A DNA stretch of 64,000 nucleotides from Diadophis punctatus similis (taxonomy: Eukaryota; Chordata; Lepidosauria; Squamata; Dipsadidae): positions 51,581,359 through 51,645,358 of the forward strand of contig JALIGW010000001.1 in NCBI GenBank assembly GCA_023053685.1, given 5' to 3'. Of the stretch, positions 23,850 through 35,934 are shown piece by piece (the stretch's first letter is position 1; each line of letters starts with the position of its first letter). The notes beneath the pieces were generated by a model. That model was not told the DNA's origin. It saw only the letters and a program-made list of their open reading frames with translations, and ran no database searches. A program made the translations under genes and the position numbers.

Positions 23850-24340
23850 TTGGCATGGCTACATGGCTTAGGACCAGTTTACCTCCGAGACCGCCTTCTC
23901 CAACATACCTCCCTAAGACCGATTAGAGCCCACAGAGTTGGTCTGCTGGTGGTCCCGTCAGCCAAACAATGTCGGCTGGCGGGCCCACGAACGACGGCCT
24001 TCTCTGTGGCAGCACCGGCTCTCTGGAATACACTACCCCCTGAGATCCGCATTATTCCCACCCTGCCAGCCTTCAGAAAAGCAGTAAAAACATGGCTTTG
24101 TCGACAGGGCCTGGGGCCAATGATTTTAATACAATATCGATTACTCTTGGCCCCATGAATGATTTATTGTATGGGTTTTTAAATTGTGGTTTTTAATGTT
24201 TTTAAATGTTTAAATATCTACTATTTTTAATGTCTTTTTTATATTTGCTGTTGCATGTGAATTTTTAATGTTGTGAGCCGCCCAGAGTCTCTGTGGAGTG
24301 GGCGGCATACAAATGCAACTAATAAATAAATAAATAAAAT
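23850..24340 (+). pseudogene. LINE reverse-transcriptase C-terminal fragment and 3' UTR
   Basis: An open frame (23850-24158) encodes about 90 residues typical of the extreme C-terminus of CR1/L2-group LINE polyproteins. It contains the block 'AFSVAAPALWNTLPPEIR' followed by 'FRKAVKTWL'. A 3' UTR follows with 'gtgagccgcccagagtctct' and an AATAAATAAATAAATAAA tail (about 24321-24340). The same protein block appears on the minus strand at 37147-37640 and, more decayed, at 25190-25510. The 5' part of the LINE is absent. The function in the parent element would be retrotransposition, but this copy is dead by truncation. Confidence 0.75.
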
Positions 24341-24345
24341 ATTTG

Positions 24346-25185
24346 ACACTGGCAACCTGGAGTTAAACAACTCCAGGCCAGCACTTGATTTTCATTGGTA
24401 TGGAAGCAGTTCCAGATCAGCTCTTCTCTTTCACTTGCACTGTGCCCAAACTACTAACATTAAGAGTTCCTTGCAGCCTCTCAGCAAAAAAACAAAACAA
24501 AACAGTGTAGTGTAGTAGCAAAAGTGGTATTTCACTTTTCTGCCCATAAAGCACTTAAAATGAGCACCTATTTATTTACTATATTAGTGTGTTGTCCCAT
24601 GTCAAAATTCAGTACCAGTCTGCAACCCTTCTTGTTCATGCTTATGTATTTTGGATGGTTAGTTATTCCAGGAAAATCTCTTGCAGCTGGGCCATTTTAA
24701 CAGGTAGCAGCCCATGTTGCAAACTGCTCATGCAGCAGGACTGAGAAAAAGGCATTTCCTGGATGCCGGCTGTTCTTGACTACAGGAAAATGAAAATACA
24801 GCATCTCTGCACCTGTTCACCTGATGGTGAAGGAAAGAAAAGCCATTATCAAGTGACAGGAGACAAAAAACCAAAATCTACTTCAGCAACTCATCCTGGC
24901 GCCAGTGATTAATCTCAGACTCCCCCAGCCTGATGCACATTAACCAGATAATTAATAATTTCTTTAGGGACCACAGCTCGGCAACTGCTTGATCAACCTG
25001 CAAAGCCTTCATAAAAAGATTCTGCATTTATGATCAAACCATCAGAAAGAAACTGGTGTCTGCAGGAACTTGAAACAATCTGTTTTTTCTTACTTATATG
25101 CAAATAATGAATCCCTGCTTTTCCTAACTATAATTGTGTACCAAACAAAAATTCCTTAACATCCAGAAATTCCAGGAACATTAAG
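24346..25185. other. No recognised feature; balanced sequence at 24860-25000
   Basis: No repeat or coding frame is recognised. 24885-24985 is less simple in composition than its surroundings and is rich in TTAAT/ATTA cores, but I can assign no function. Confidence 0.4.
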
Positions 25186-25186
25186 C

Positions 25187-25189
<3 letters not shown>

Positions 25190-25218
<29 letters not shown>

Positions 25219-25510
25219 TTTTATTTTATTTTATTTAGAGGTTCTTCTATGCCACCCTATTCCCTGAGGACTCAGGGCGGCGTACAACATTTTAATAAAA
25301 CAACCAACCAAATCATTAAAAAGCAATTTAAAAACAATTTAAAACATCTATATCACACAAACATACATGGGGGAGACATCCGATGTAATGTTGTCTCAAA
25401 ACTACCCCGCCTGCAGAAAGAGCCATGTCTTAATGGCTTTTCGGAAGGCCAGCAAGGTGGGGATAATCCCAACTCTGGGGGGAATTGGTTCCAGAGAACC
25501 ATTATCACTT
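25190..25510 (-). repeat. LINE 3' fragment with (TATT)n tail
   Basis: The (TTTA)n tract at 25190-25235 is the A-rich tail read in reverse. Next come 'gactcagggcggcgtacaac' (3' UTR) and 'aagagccatgtcttaatggc' plus 'gtggggataatccc', which translate on the minus strand to a decayed copy of the C-terminal block seen at 23850-24158. Confidence 0.7.
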
Positions 25511-25597
25511 CCTAATATAGTTCAGCTCCTGCCATGGTCAGGTTCAGGTTCAGAGATTTAAACATTTCACATTCTTGCAAAAGAGCATCCCCCCCCC

Positions 25598-25622
25598 CGT
25601 GTGTGTGTGTGTGTGTGTGTGT
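25598..25622. repeat. (GT)n microsatellite
   Basis: A run of GT dinucleotides preceded by a C tract (25590-25598). Confidence 0.95.
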
Positions 25623-25954
25623 ATTCTGAGAAGAGACAATTGAGGAAAGACTTGGACTATGGCACAAAGTCATGCCATAAGAGTAACATGAATGCATTCA
25701 GTCTTTAGTTCAAAGGCTTTGTCTGTGGCTGGTCAAGCTTATACAGGTTTACTCAGAATTCACTGGGGCTTGCTCCAGGAAATTTCACAGAAGTACTGTC
25801 TTGGTGTTAAGTTACAGTCGACCTAGAGAACATACAATTCATTAAGTTCAAGCTGGAAATAACTTATTGACTCTCTGCTCTGACACTATACATGGTTAAT
25901 AGACTGTGATTGGTTTGGTATGTTCACAAATGGCGCAAGGTTGAACTATACTTA

Positions 25955-26465
25955 AGGTGACCATATTTTCTTGGAAAAAATAAAGGACAAACCTGAAAAG
26001 GGGGGCAAATGTGAAAGGTTCAGAAGGATAAAGGGTTTTAATTGTTTATGTTTATAACTGCTTTCTAAAGGAAATTTAAAGATAAAAATGAAGAAAAACT
26101 ACAAAAACGTATATTCTAATAACAATAGCTAAAACCCAACGGTATATGTAAAATTATTTTAAGCAGACAATTCAATTTCCATATTTTTTACACAAATGTG
26201 GAAGACTGTGAAGTAAGTCTTAATTAATTAAGCACCATTTCTACAGTAAAAGTTAAATGACCAAAATAAAGGACAATGGTATGTTTTTTAAAAATAAATA
26301 AATTTAAAGAACATCATTCTAAAATAAAGGACTGTCCTTTCTAATAGAATAGAATAACAGAGTTGGAAGGGACCTTGGAGGTCTTCTAGTCCAACCCCCT
26401 GCTTAGGCAGGAAACCCTACATAAACCCTACATAAATAAAGGACATATGTCCACTGTAACCAAAT
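25955..26465. mobile_element. Possible MITE interrupted by a CR1 tail
   Basis: The left edge 'aggtgaccatattttcttgg' and 'ataaaggacaaacc', and the right edge 'aataaaggacatatgtccac' then 'tgtaacc', look like diverged inverted ends of one element. The phrase 'ataaaggac' recurs at 25980, 26267, 26324 and 26437. A CR1 3' end (26342-26425) interrupts it. No clean target duplication is visible, so the boundaries are tentative. Confidence 0.4.
26342..26425 (-). repeat. CR1 LINE 3' end fragment
   Basis: 'agaatagaataacagagttg' and 'gaagggaccttggaggtctt' are the reverse complement of the CR1 3' terminus, including the ATTCT-type terminal repeats. Compare 4560-4650 and 27133-27460. Confidence 0.8.
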
Positions 26466-27132
26466 AGGATTAATTTCTACACCGGAGTATATAGTAGGCA
26501 TAGAAGGCAGTTTTCCTCTTCCCTTTTCTATCCTCTTGAACTGAAAACATTTCATTGTAGTGGAGATAAAGTTTACATTAGTATTATATATACCTATGTT
26601 TGCTAACTTTTAAAAAACTTTTAACCATGTTGGTGGTTTTCAGTTTTTCTGCCAAAAATATGCAGATTAAAATTGTAGTAACAATGGTTTGCTGCAGCAT
26701 TATAACCTCAACTGTTCCATTATGTACAGTAGGAGGACTTTAAAAACACTCGATTAATATGATGATGTGGCAAGAGACAGATTTATGTGAAAAAAACAGG
26801 ATTTCCCAGGAAATGATACTTCTGAATTATGCCAATTTAGAAAGAGAAAAGGGTGGGTGGGGGAGTTAATTACAATTATATCCATACATATAACCTCAAT
26901 TAACTTTAGTCCAATCTTCACAAAATATTCCATTGCTATCATTTCATAAAAGGAGAAATAGTTTGTTTCATGGCGGGCAATTTTAATTCAATGATGCATC
27001 ATGTTCGTTATATGACATCTATGCAAATCATGTGGTTTTAGGATGACTGATGTACACTTTCAAGCCTGTTGCTCAAACTGTTGAGCTACGGTATCATAAA
27101 GAAGTCTTGGTGAAGTCAGTTTGAGAGGTTCT
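26466..27132. other. No recognised feature
   Basis: AT-rich DNA without a repeat or coding signature. Confidence 0.5.
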
Positions 27133-28015
27133 CCATATCTTTTTAACAGATTAACAGAGTTGGAAGGGACCTTGTACAGAGGTGGGTTCCTCCCGGTTCT
27201 ATAGAACCGGTAGTAACTTGGTGGCCTGGGTTGCTGGAACCGGCAGCGACCCAGGCCTGCCACGCCCCCAAGCTGGTTCTCTCGGCGGCGCCGTAGGTGC
27301 CAGCATCTTGTTTTTTGCTTCTGTGCATGTGCAGAAGCTTTTTGTAAGTACTGCACATGCGCATGCACGGCGCGTCCCTGAGCGAACTGGCAGTAAAGGA
27401 ATCCAGAACCCACCCCTGACCTTGTAGGTCATCTAGTCCAACCCCCTAATCAAGCAGGAGACCCTACACCATTTCTGACAGATGGCAGTCCAGTCTCTTC
27501 TTGAAATCTTCCAGTGATGAAGCTCCCACAACTTCTGAAGGCAAGCTATTCCATTGGTTGATTGCTCTCTCTGTCAGAAAATTTATCCTTATTTCCAGGT
27601 TGAATCTCTTCTTGTTTACTTTCCATCCATTAGTCCTTGTCTGGCCTTCAGGTGCTTTGGAAAATAGTTTTACCCCCTCCTCTCTGTGGCAGTCCCTCAA
27701 ATATTGGAACACTGCTATCATGTCTCCTCTGGTCCTTCTCTTCACTAGACTAGCCATGCCCAGTTCCTGTAACCGTTCATGTGTTTTAGCCTCCAGTCCC
27801 CTAATCATCTTGGTTGTTCTTCTCTGCACACTTTTAGAGTCTCAACAAGTTTTTTTTATAGTGTGGTGACCAAAACTGGATGCAGTATTCTAGGTGTGGT
27901 CTTACTAAGGCTAAAGAGTGGTATTAGTACCTCACTTGATCTTGATTGTATCCCTCTTTTAATGCAATTTAGGATTACATTGGCTTTTTTGGCTGCCTCT
28001 GCACACTGTTGACAA
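27133..28015 (-). pseudogene. CR1 LINE ORF2 C-terminal fragment, split by a hAT MITE
   Basis: CR1 ORF2 encodes the endonuclease and reverse transcriptase of a non-LTR retrotransposon. Here only the C-terminus remains. The minus-strand frame 27464-27829 carries the typical end block: 'RRTTKMIRGLE', 'RRTRGDMIAVFQYL' and 'FLTERAINQWNSLPSEVV'. Upstream (27830-28015) the coding sequence continues in other frames with a stop, so at least one frameshift is present. The 3' UTR (27133-27176 and 27427-27463) ends in 'ttggaagggaccttgta'. A 242-bp hAT MITE sits inside that UTR (27177-27418). The element is 5'-truncated near 28015 and cannot be active. Confidence 0.88.
27177..27418. mobile_element. hAT-like MITE inside CR1, 242 bp, perfect 8-bp TSD
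   Basis: The ends are CAGAGGTGGGTTCCTCCCGG and AGAACCCACCCCTG. The exact duplication ACCTTGTA (27169-27176 and 27419-27426) is part of the CR1 3' UTR, which reads continuously once the insert is removed. It has the subterminal CCGGTTCTATAGAACCGG palindrome, as in the 11033 copy, and one TTTTTTGCTTCTGTGCATG hairpin. Confidence 0.9.
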
Positions 28016-30610
28016 TGTCACCCGAACAGAAATATAACTCTACAGGCGAGAAATACACACAAAGTACTCCTAACAAGTTAGGATCTTCAATAAGATGCAC
28101 AGCTTCCAATTTTCAAGGACCAGATTCAGAGAGTTGCTTTGGTCTCTTTAACAAAAACACTTTACTAATGGTTTGCACAGTCTTCCTTTATGTGCAGCTG
28201 AGACAAAAGATCAACATTTTGACATGTAAAAGAATGATTTTAGAATAAAGAATGGTTTTCTGCTATAATTTTAATTCTAAGAAGTTTGGGGGAAATCATA
28301 TCCTCCAATTCTGAATCTCACTGGGGGAAACAGAGAGAGAGAAAGCAAACTCGGGAAGTTGTTCCTTGAGTTTTGAGAATGCTTTAAACTAGTTCTGCAA
28401 TATGACAGTATATTATAATAAAATATTCTCACTTCTGTGTTCTCAAATGGTACAATCCCTCCAGGGACTGCATTTAGTTAGGAAGATATTTCATATGGAA
28501 ATAAAAATACTAATATGAAACTGAAATTGTTGAAAAAAATATCTTTATAGGCCTCAAATAGTAGTCTTGATCTTGCTGTGAACCCTTTATGACCAGATCA
28601 AAGTTTTTCAGAGGAAACAAGGAATGGCAGGAGCTTCATTTGTATGCATGAGACAGACCATATCCCAACTGTTAGCTACTTTTTGAACTATTTGTCAAGG
28701 GAGGAAGACTTTTATTTGCTTTTATATGTTGCTTTTAAGGACTTTTATTCATCTCGTGGATTCTCCCATCTTCCTTCCATTAAATAACATATCAACAGTT
28801 CTTTTCCTTTCTTTCTTTTTTTTAAAAGCCTGGATTCAAATATTAACTTTTGATGTAACATTTTTGCTACACATCAGAATAGATCTGTTGAGCTTCAAAA
28901 GGAAATTGAATTCAAAAATGATAAAGATGATTTAACTTCAAACATGAACTATTCACAGATTACTTATATGTGCAAAAAATAATAATAATTCATCACGTTT
29001 TCCACGCTGCACTGATTTTTCATCCTTCTGCTTCAATTTTAGGGGGCATTCTTCAAAACTCTTCAGCTTGCCAACAATGGTAAACTCATGTATTTGTGGG
29101 AAGTTATTTCTGCTGTCATCACTGTACCTGGGTAGTTGGATAAAGATGTGACTTCAGCAATGTTTTAGAGGTAGCAAGAGATCAGAGTGCGGTGGGTTTT
29201 ATAAAGACAGAATTTGGTAAAGAAAGAAAGCCTATCTTTCACCCTGTCTCTGGTTTTATATGTATAATATAATTTCATAATATGTCAGTTTAAAAGACAT
29301 TAACCTATTATTTGCAGAGCTCAAGCAGAAGGTGAACTATAGGGAATAAAGAGGATCTGTGTAGTCCTTTCTATATGTCAACTGTTCTTTTGAGAGGGAG
29401 GAAAAGGAGTTTCTGTTAGCACCAACAAAGACTTTCCTTTCAATAAAAATAGAAGCTTCATGGTGCCAATAGTGTAAGTTGTCATTGTTAAACAAGCTCT
29501 CTGTGACACACAGAGATTCCTCCCCCTTGCATACTAGTAGACTATACTAATATAGTATAATAGTAGTCTATACTAATGTAGACTGCTCTTCCAGCAAGGA
29601 AGGGAAGGAAGTCACAGTTTTCAACATGGGTGCTTTAATTAGATATCAAAAGTTCTCTAGCTACTAGCTTACCAAGAGAAGCCAATCTTGGAATATGGAT
29701 ATTTTTCTTCCATCACTATATATGTATACTATGATACAATCTATATTGTTGCTGTTGCTGCCAGTCTGATCCAAGTGATCTAGGATTTGTAATCTCAACA
29801 TTATTTCTCTTTAAACTCACTGTATGGGGAGAAGGAAGACGATATAAACTTGGCAAAGGCATTCCAAAATTAGTATTGGCATTGATGAAAAGGCAAATAT
29901 GTTGAAAATTTACCCTTGATTTGTAGTGCTATGTTTTTAAATAGTTGACATGATTTTGAACATTGCCTATTGAAATCCTGAATGTGTAAATGTCAACAGG
30001 TCACAATTCTCACACATTTGAGATTGCATAAAGATAAAGAAAAAAATCAAAAGCAATTGTTGTATTTGCTATCTGTATTTATTCTCCTATGCATTTCAGA
30101 CAATTTCTATATCAAGGACAAAATGTTATTAAATGTAATTACAAGTAGCAATGTTTTCTTAAAAATCAAATGTATGTACCATTGGTAACCACAATTTAAC
30201 TAACATTATACCGATGTTTCCAATGATATCTCCTTAATATAAAATGCTGGCCAAAAATGCTGATTTTAAATATAGTTGTGTGTAGTCAACTTTCTTCCTA
30301 ACTTTAGATGTTTCCTTCTATTCACAGACACCATTGTTTGATCTAATTGTTCACATTTTCTAAATCTTGTAATTTTTTGTTCATTTGTTTTAAAGACCAA
30401 AACCCCCCAAAACCCCCCAAAAATCCCTTAAACTTTATTTAAAGCACAATGAAATACTCCAAATACCAGAATATTTATTAAATAATGAAATAGTGCTTCA
30501 TGCCCATGGTGCTATACAGTATTGTAACCAACCATTTTATCTCTTTCCTAACTAATACATATATCCGTGTATCCCAATTCTTGCTTTTGGAAATAGAATA
30601 TACAGAACCT
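28016..30610. other. No recognised feature, 2.6 kb
   Basis: AT-rich DNA with scattered short frames, none with a recognisable domain. A small imperfect AT palindrome lies at 29536-29579, and a doubled AAAACCCCCC unit lies at about 30400-30420. Confidence 0.5.
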
Positions 30611-30842
30611 CAGAAAAGTAGCAATAGCAATAGCACTTAGACTTATATACCGCTTCATAGTGCTTTACAGCCCTCTCTGAGCGGTTTACAGAGTTCAGCA
30701 TATTTCCCCCAACAATCTGGGTCCTCATTTTACTGACCTCAGAAGGATGGAAGGCTGAATCAACCTTGAGCCTGGTGAGATTAGAACAGCTGAACTGCTG
30801 AACTGCAATGCTGCTCTTTAACCACTGCGCCACCTCGGCTCT
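30611..30842 (-). repeat. tRNA-derived squamate SINE
   Basis: In reverse orientation the head GAGCCGAGGTGGCGCAGTGG lies at 30822-30841 (A box) and a degenerate B box GTTCTAATCTC at 30777-30787. CCTTCCATCCTTCTGAGGTC and AAACCGCTCAGAGAGGGCTG follow, and the end is GTGCTATTGCTATTGCTA. It is full length for this family. Pol III promoter boxes are inside the element. Confidence 0.85.
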
Positions 30843-31610
30843 TACAAGCAGTATTTAGAAAAAATATTGCCAGAAAGAAAAGTTCCAGAGCCAGAAAATC
30901 AGCCCTGTGTACTAAACAAAGGCTTGTTCCTTCATGTCACAGCAATTGAACATTGCCAAAACTACATTATTGAATGTACATTGTTGATCTGATTATAGCA
31001 AAGATAATGTACTTTTCTGCTACCAGTGAATTCCCAAATGAAACATAAGAAAAATTTGAAGTGATAAAAAGGTACAATTGGACAACTGGGCCCAGTGGCT
31101 GAACCGGGAAAACCTTCTATATGTGAGAAATTTATGAAGCATCTTGATAACAAAGCCACATACATCATTAAGGCAGATTGTGTGAATTCAACTTCAGCTT
31201 CTATTGCCTGATGGTCAGGGCAAAATTTTAAAAACAATATGGCAGTCACACTCTAATGCAGATCAAGAGGGGTTCTTTGGAGCCCTGTGACCCTTTCCCA
31301 AAGCCAGGGTCTTCAAACAACTGCATTCATCCTTCTTCCTGTTGTAGTGCTTTCAATGATCCTAACTAGTTAACTGCCACATGAGGCCTTAGCACAAAGC
31401 AATAATTATTGTTGATTGGTTTACTAATGCCACAGTGACAGGTAGCAGAACTGCTCTGCAATGCTTGAAATGTAGATAAATACACAAGGAACAGGCTAGT
31501 CCTACAAGCATGTGCATATGCATGTGCATATGTGTGAATATGAGTGTGTGTGCAAATATTATGTATATACCCATCTAACAAAGATACGTATACATACTGT
31601 ACCTAACCTC

Positions 31611-31612
<2 letters not shown>
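30843..31612. other. No recognised feature
   Basis: No coding or repeat signal is seen except alternating TG/CA-rich sequence at about 31508-31555. Confidence 0.5.

Positions 31613-31680
<68 letters not shown>
31613..31680. repeat. (TC)n microsatellite
   Basis: About 65 bp of TC dinucleotides. The 105-codon frame across it includes a poly-Leu/Ser run produced by the repeat. Confidence 0.98.
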
Positions 31681-31681
<1 letters not shown>

Positions 31682-33270
31682 CTCATATGATTTTTCACCT
31701 TCTAGGAAATTAAAGCTTTGTTCCGAACACACAGTACTGCCAGGGCAACTGTCTGCTCAAGGTGTTGATAGAGTAACAAGGGTAGCTGAGAATATCGGTA
31801 CCCTTAAAATGCTGAATAGCTTTATGTAGAAATAAATGTGGCTCATTTAGTTTAAGGATCATAGTCTAAAGGAAACTGGCACCTCTTTCTTTATTAGTGC
31901 TGCTGCAATGCCAGTTTTCTGCATATTAAAACGAGTGATTCTGCAACACACAGCTCAAGTCTTTGAAGTCCTCTCAAACATTATGTGGAGTGTCACTGTT
32001 TATTAAAGATAACTAATACCCTAAGTCTTTATTTACTTGTGTTTATTGCTGTTTTAGCAAGAGTCACTAGAGAATGACTATGTTTTGGGTCCACCAGGAT
32101 TCTTTAATCACTGTTAGTAGGTAAAATCATCTGTGACAACTAATCCAAAAAGCAGATTATATTTATTTTGGCTACAGTGGCTTGCAGTTCGTTAAAATCA
32201 ACAAAGCCTTTTCATTAGCCCCCTGCTGATATCCCTAAAACAGACATTTCAAGGGTCTCAAAGCACAGAGGTTCACAAATGCAGAGAAGTTGGGTTGGAT
32301 AGGTTTTTTTTCTGGCATTCTTCTTGCAAAAATTTGATTAAAGGATTATTAAATATTGTTTTTGGGAGTTTTTTGCTACTAAAATGAACCCTCAAATTCA
32401 AAATAAAAATCATGCAGGCAACATTTCTTAAACACATTAATGTACACAAGAGACAGTGTCAATTGCCAATGAAATATTTGTACAGGTCTTATGCATGTAA
32501 AAGTAAAAGAATGAGATCAGACATTAAACCAGTGAAACTTTTTGCCTGATAAATGCTGCATATTTGGAGTACAGTTGACAGTTAGTAAATTCTAATTTGC
32601 TACAGCCCTTCTGCTTTTCATTATTCCCACTGAATTTAGGATAGAAGTCAATGCACATCTGAACATCAAAAAACAATGTTCACTATACTATTGGACACAT
32701 GTCATCCATTTATCCATCCATCCATCCATCCATTTCCAAACTGAATTCACATGCATTTGATTAAGAACTCTATACGAAAAGTATTGCTTCGTAGGAAGAC
32801 TGTAGAAAAACACAGTACATTCACATTAAAAAGAGAAATTGCACTGTAATCTCCACTCACATGAAAATGGAAAAACAGAACTTTTTGGGCTGAGTAGTTG
32901 TTTCCATGTATTCAGAATATACAAAAAGAGGTTTTCTTCATGTGGGCTTGTAATTCTAACCTTTAGTTATTTTGGGACATCTATTTTTAATACATTTCAC
33001 TATTATCTTAAGTCAGAGATTCTAAAATATGCAGACAGTACACCAGCATAACCAGAAGCAGGTAATGTCCTTCTCACATAAACAAGGCCTGGGTGGACCA
33101 AGGGATTTTATTAATCTATTTTAAAAGTTGGGATGCTTTTTCTTTTAAGGTTGAAAAGTATATTACATTTGCATAAGTTTGTGTAGAGAAGATCTTAATA
33201 AAGACAGGAAAACTATACAACTGGAGTGATTTCAGCTATAAAATAAGCAAACTTGAAACAATTATCAGAT

Positions 33271-33276
<6 letters not shown>
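31681..33276. other. No recognised feature; short (ATCC)n at 32709-32732
   Basis: AT-rich DNA. The only repeat seen is a short ATCC tract. Confidence 0.5.
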
Positions 33277-33302
<26 letters not shown>

Positions 33303-33318
33303 CATACATACATACATA
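33277..33318. repeat. (CATA)n microsatellite, left part
   Basis: A tetranucleotide array of CATA, continued to the right of the palindromic MITE. Confidence 0.97.
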
Positions 33319-33410
33319 CAGGGGTGAAATCCTCCCGGTTCGCCTGGGCCAGTCCTTCGGCGTATACGCCGAAGGACTGGCCCGGGCGAACCGGGAGGAT
33401 TTCACCCCTG
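33319..33410. mobile_element. Near-perfect 92-bp palindromic MITE
   Basis: It begins CAGGGGTGAAATCCTCCCGG and ends with its exact inverse. The whole unit is self-complementary around GCGTA|TACGC at 33364/33365, with one mismatched pair (CCTGGG against CCCGGG) and no loop. CATACATA on both sides fits an 8-bp target duplication, but the site is a CATA microsatellite, so this cannot be told from array sequence. Its CCCGGTTCG phrase links it to the hAT-like MITE family. Confidence 0.85.
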
Positions 33411-33448
<38 letters not shown>

Positions 33449-33452
33449 CACG
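33411..33452. repeat. (CATA)n then (CA)n microsatellite, right part
   Basis: CATA units pass into CA dinucleotides. This continues the array at 33277-33318. Confidence 0.97.
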
Positions 33453-34719
33453 TCTGTTTCCATGAAATTACTACATAGTACCTCTTTTCTTTTCACACAG
33501 GATTTTTAATTGTTATGGGGTTGTTATTATTATTTTATGGGTTTTCCACTGCCTTGCGTTATGTATTTAAGATGGATACCGTATAAATTTTCTAAGTAAA
33601 TAAATAATAATTTTAGATTAGAATCTCAATCTACAGATTATTTTCCAAAGCAGCATTACTCCATGTTCATTGGAAGAAAACCTGATTTCATACAGTTCTT
33701 CATTTTCTATTTCTATTATTGAGAAAACGTTTCACTGAGAATTTAGACTTCAATATTGTGGCTTTATGGTAAGAAGAGGAAGGAGAAGACATCATCTACT
33801 GTTTATTTTATTGGAAATCAACGTTAGAGAATGGAAGGCCACAAATTTTTGAAAAATGCTTTATAATTGCAAAAGATTTGCATATATTATGTTCATTAAA
33901 ATGGATCCATTTGATTGGCTGCTTTAACAGGTGGAGGGAGAGTTAACAATGTACTTGAAAGAAAGGGATGTGCTCCGAATTTCCGGGAAACAGCATACAT
34001 GGGAGGTTTGTAGCAGAACAACTGTTTCAGCTGTTACAAGGAAGCTGCCTATTCCCCCCCCCCATGCACACACACTTTCTTTTCCCAGATGAAGAAGTTA
34101 GAGCATAGATGTGGCAGCTGAATTAAATACATGATCTCATAACTTCATTAGCAATATCAGATTTCTTCATCAGGATCAGCAGGGCCAGCAATATAATCCA
34201 GTGTCAGAGAACTGAGAAGTCGCCACTGGCCAAATTGGAAGACTGCTGTGAGTGTACATGATCAGGTCAGGAAGAAACTTCCAAAAGATTTTATTTTAGT
34301 TTATATATGTAAGCTTATTTATTTGTATTATGTAAGCTTAATTTTGAAAATGATTTCCCCTAGTGCATTACATCACAACTGTATATGCTGGAGTTTGGAG
34401 AGCTGAATATCCAAGAAACCAAAATATTCCCAGACTGATATATTGCCTAGGCAATGGAATAAGCTAATGGCACGGATACCCTATGACTTGTCATGGGAAT
34501 GTTCCTAATATATCACATAGTAATTTCATGAAGGCAAAGCACCCAACCAAGAAAAAAATAGTTACTGTAATGTCTCAAATGTATAATATACTGGAAACTG
34601 CAGGAAGTGTAAAAAAATTGAGTTGGTGGGACAACTGGGACATAATGTACTTATATTAAGAAAAGCTAGAATTTGCTACTGTAATAAATACAACAAGTTG
34701 ACACAAATTGGCATTTAAG
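33453..34719. other. No recognised coding feature; possible LINE-type tail at 33505-33610
   Basis: 'gttatgtatttaagatggat' then 'aagtaaataaataataat' resembles a worn LINE 3' tail. The rest is unassigned. Confidence 0.4.
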
Positions 34720-34721
34720 TA

Positions 34722-35049
34722 CAGGTTGTCCTGAGATTATAATGGCAATTGGGACTGGAAGCTCCATCATTAAGTCATGTGACCACATCACTTAACAACA
34801 GCAATTTCCACAGTCTTGATTGCCGTTGTTAGGTCAGGACCTTCTAGGTCATTAAGCAAGAATCTCACCTGATCACAACTTCCAACTTCCTGTCAGCTTC
34901 CCCCCTGTGGAAGCTGACAGGAAGTTTGTGGAAAACCAGTAGGCAATGTCAGAAATCATGATCACGTAACCACAGCTTGGTACGACATCATAATCGCAAC
35001 TGTAACTTTGAATGGTTGCTGAACAAATTGGTTGAACCCTGACTACTTG
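34722..35049. mobile_element. Diverged Tigger-like MITE
   Basis: It starts CAGGTTGTCCTGAG after a TA (34720-34721) and ends near CTGACTACTTG. Internal 'catcacttaacaacagcaat' and 'gatcacgtaaccac' match the 13822-14216 family. It carries a 14-bp inverted pair CTTCCTGTCAGCTT / AAGCTGACAGGAAG (about 34886-34925). The target duplication on the right is eroded. Confidence 0.7.
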
Positions 35050-35051
35050 TG

Positions 35052-35824
35052 TAGGCTTTTTGAATATAAAGGCAAAGAGCAGAAACTTTATTAGTGAGAA
35101 CTAGAAATTGTAATTACTCTCTTCTGTTGTTCCGTCAACTATTCGAAAACTATCCAATGCATTTTCAAGCCCACCTATTTTAAAACTGCTGAATCCTAAA
35201 CTATAGAAATTGAACAAAAACTAATTTCATTCCTATTTAAAGGATAATTAGGATTAGCTTTGGACTAGGAATAGGGAAGCCAAGTTTCAAGTCCATCAAT
35301 CTTACAAGTTCATTTAGTGACTTTATCTTGCAGATAAATCTACCTAGTACATTGCAGAAAACACTTGGAGAAAGGAATACTAATTAAACCATGTGGCTCC
35401 CTGCTGCAGCAAAGACAGGGAAAAAAATATAAGATAAAGAAAACAATAATGAAGGAAGATGGTTAGGAATGAGAGGGGGAAGTCAGTACATCCACATCAT
35501 CCATTTAATATGGTTCAAAAATAGAAATGTTTGATAATTCCACCAGGTCTCTTTCTTCCCCCATTTCATACTGTCACTGAATAAAAACCGAAATTAGGAT
35601 CAGTTTTTCTAAAAGTCTTTTCCTAAAATTCAAATTATTTCACATTTAGTAAGAAATGGAGTTTAATCATTCTTTTTTCCAGAAAACATTTTTCTAGAAA
35701 ACTCTCTGGTATTTTTCTTCATCTAATTCAACCTGTCCTGCTTTTACATTGACTTCAGGAAAAGTACATCTGAAATCAATTTGAATTACTGATTTCCACA
35801 AAAGAAATATATATGGAACATAGT
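35052..35824. other. No recognised feature
   Basis: AT-rich DNA with no repeat signature. Confidence 0.5.
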
Positions 35825-35933
35825 GGGAAGGAAGGAAGGAAGGAAGGAAGGAAGGAAGGAAGGAAGGAAGGAAGGAAGGAAGGAAGGAAGGAAGGAAGGA
35901 AGGAAGGAAGGAAGGAAGGAAGGAAGGAAGGAA
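35825..35933. repeat. (GGAA)n microsatellite
   Basis: About 27 uninterrupted GGAA units. Arrays of this motif can bind ETS-type factors in other vertebrates, but there is no evidence of function here. Confidence 0.98.
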
Positions 35934-35934
35934 A

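Noticed and set aside
27501..27869. 122-codon plus-strand frame
   Set aside because: It is antisense to the recognisable CR1 ORF2 C-terminus on the minus strand.
30392..30422. Doubled AAAACCCCCC as an interstitial telomere
   Set aside because: The vertebrate telomere repeat is TTAGGG/CCCTAA. This is only a two-unit A/C run.
33277..33452. Regular units as a CRISPR-like array
   Set aside because: It is a CATA/CA microsatellite with a palindromic MITE insert in eukaryotic DNA, with no spacer-repeat structure.
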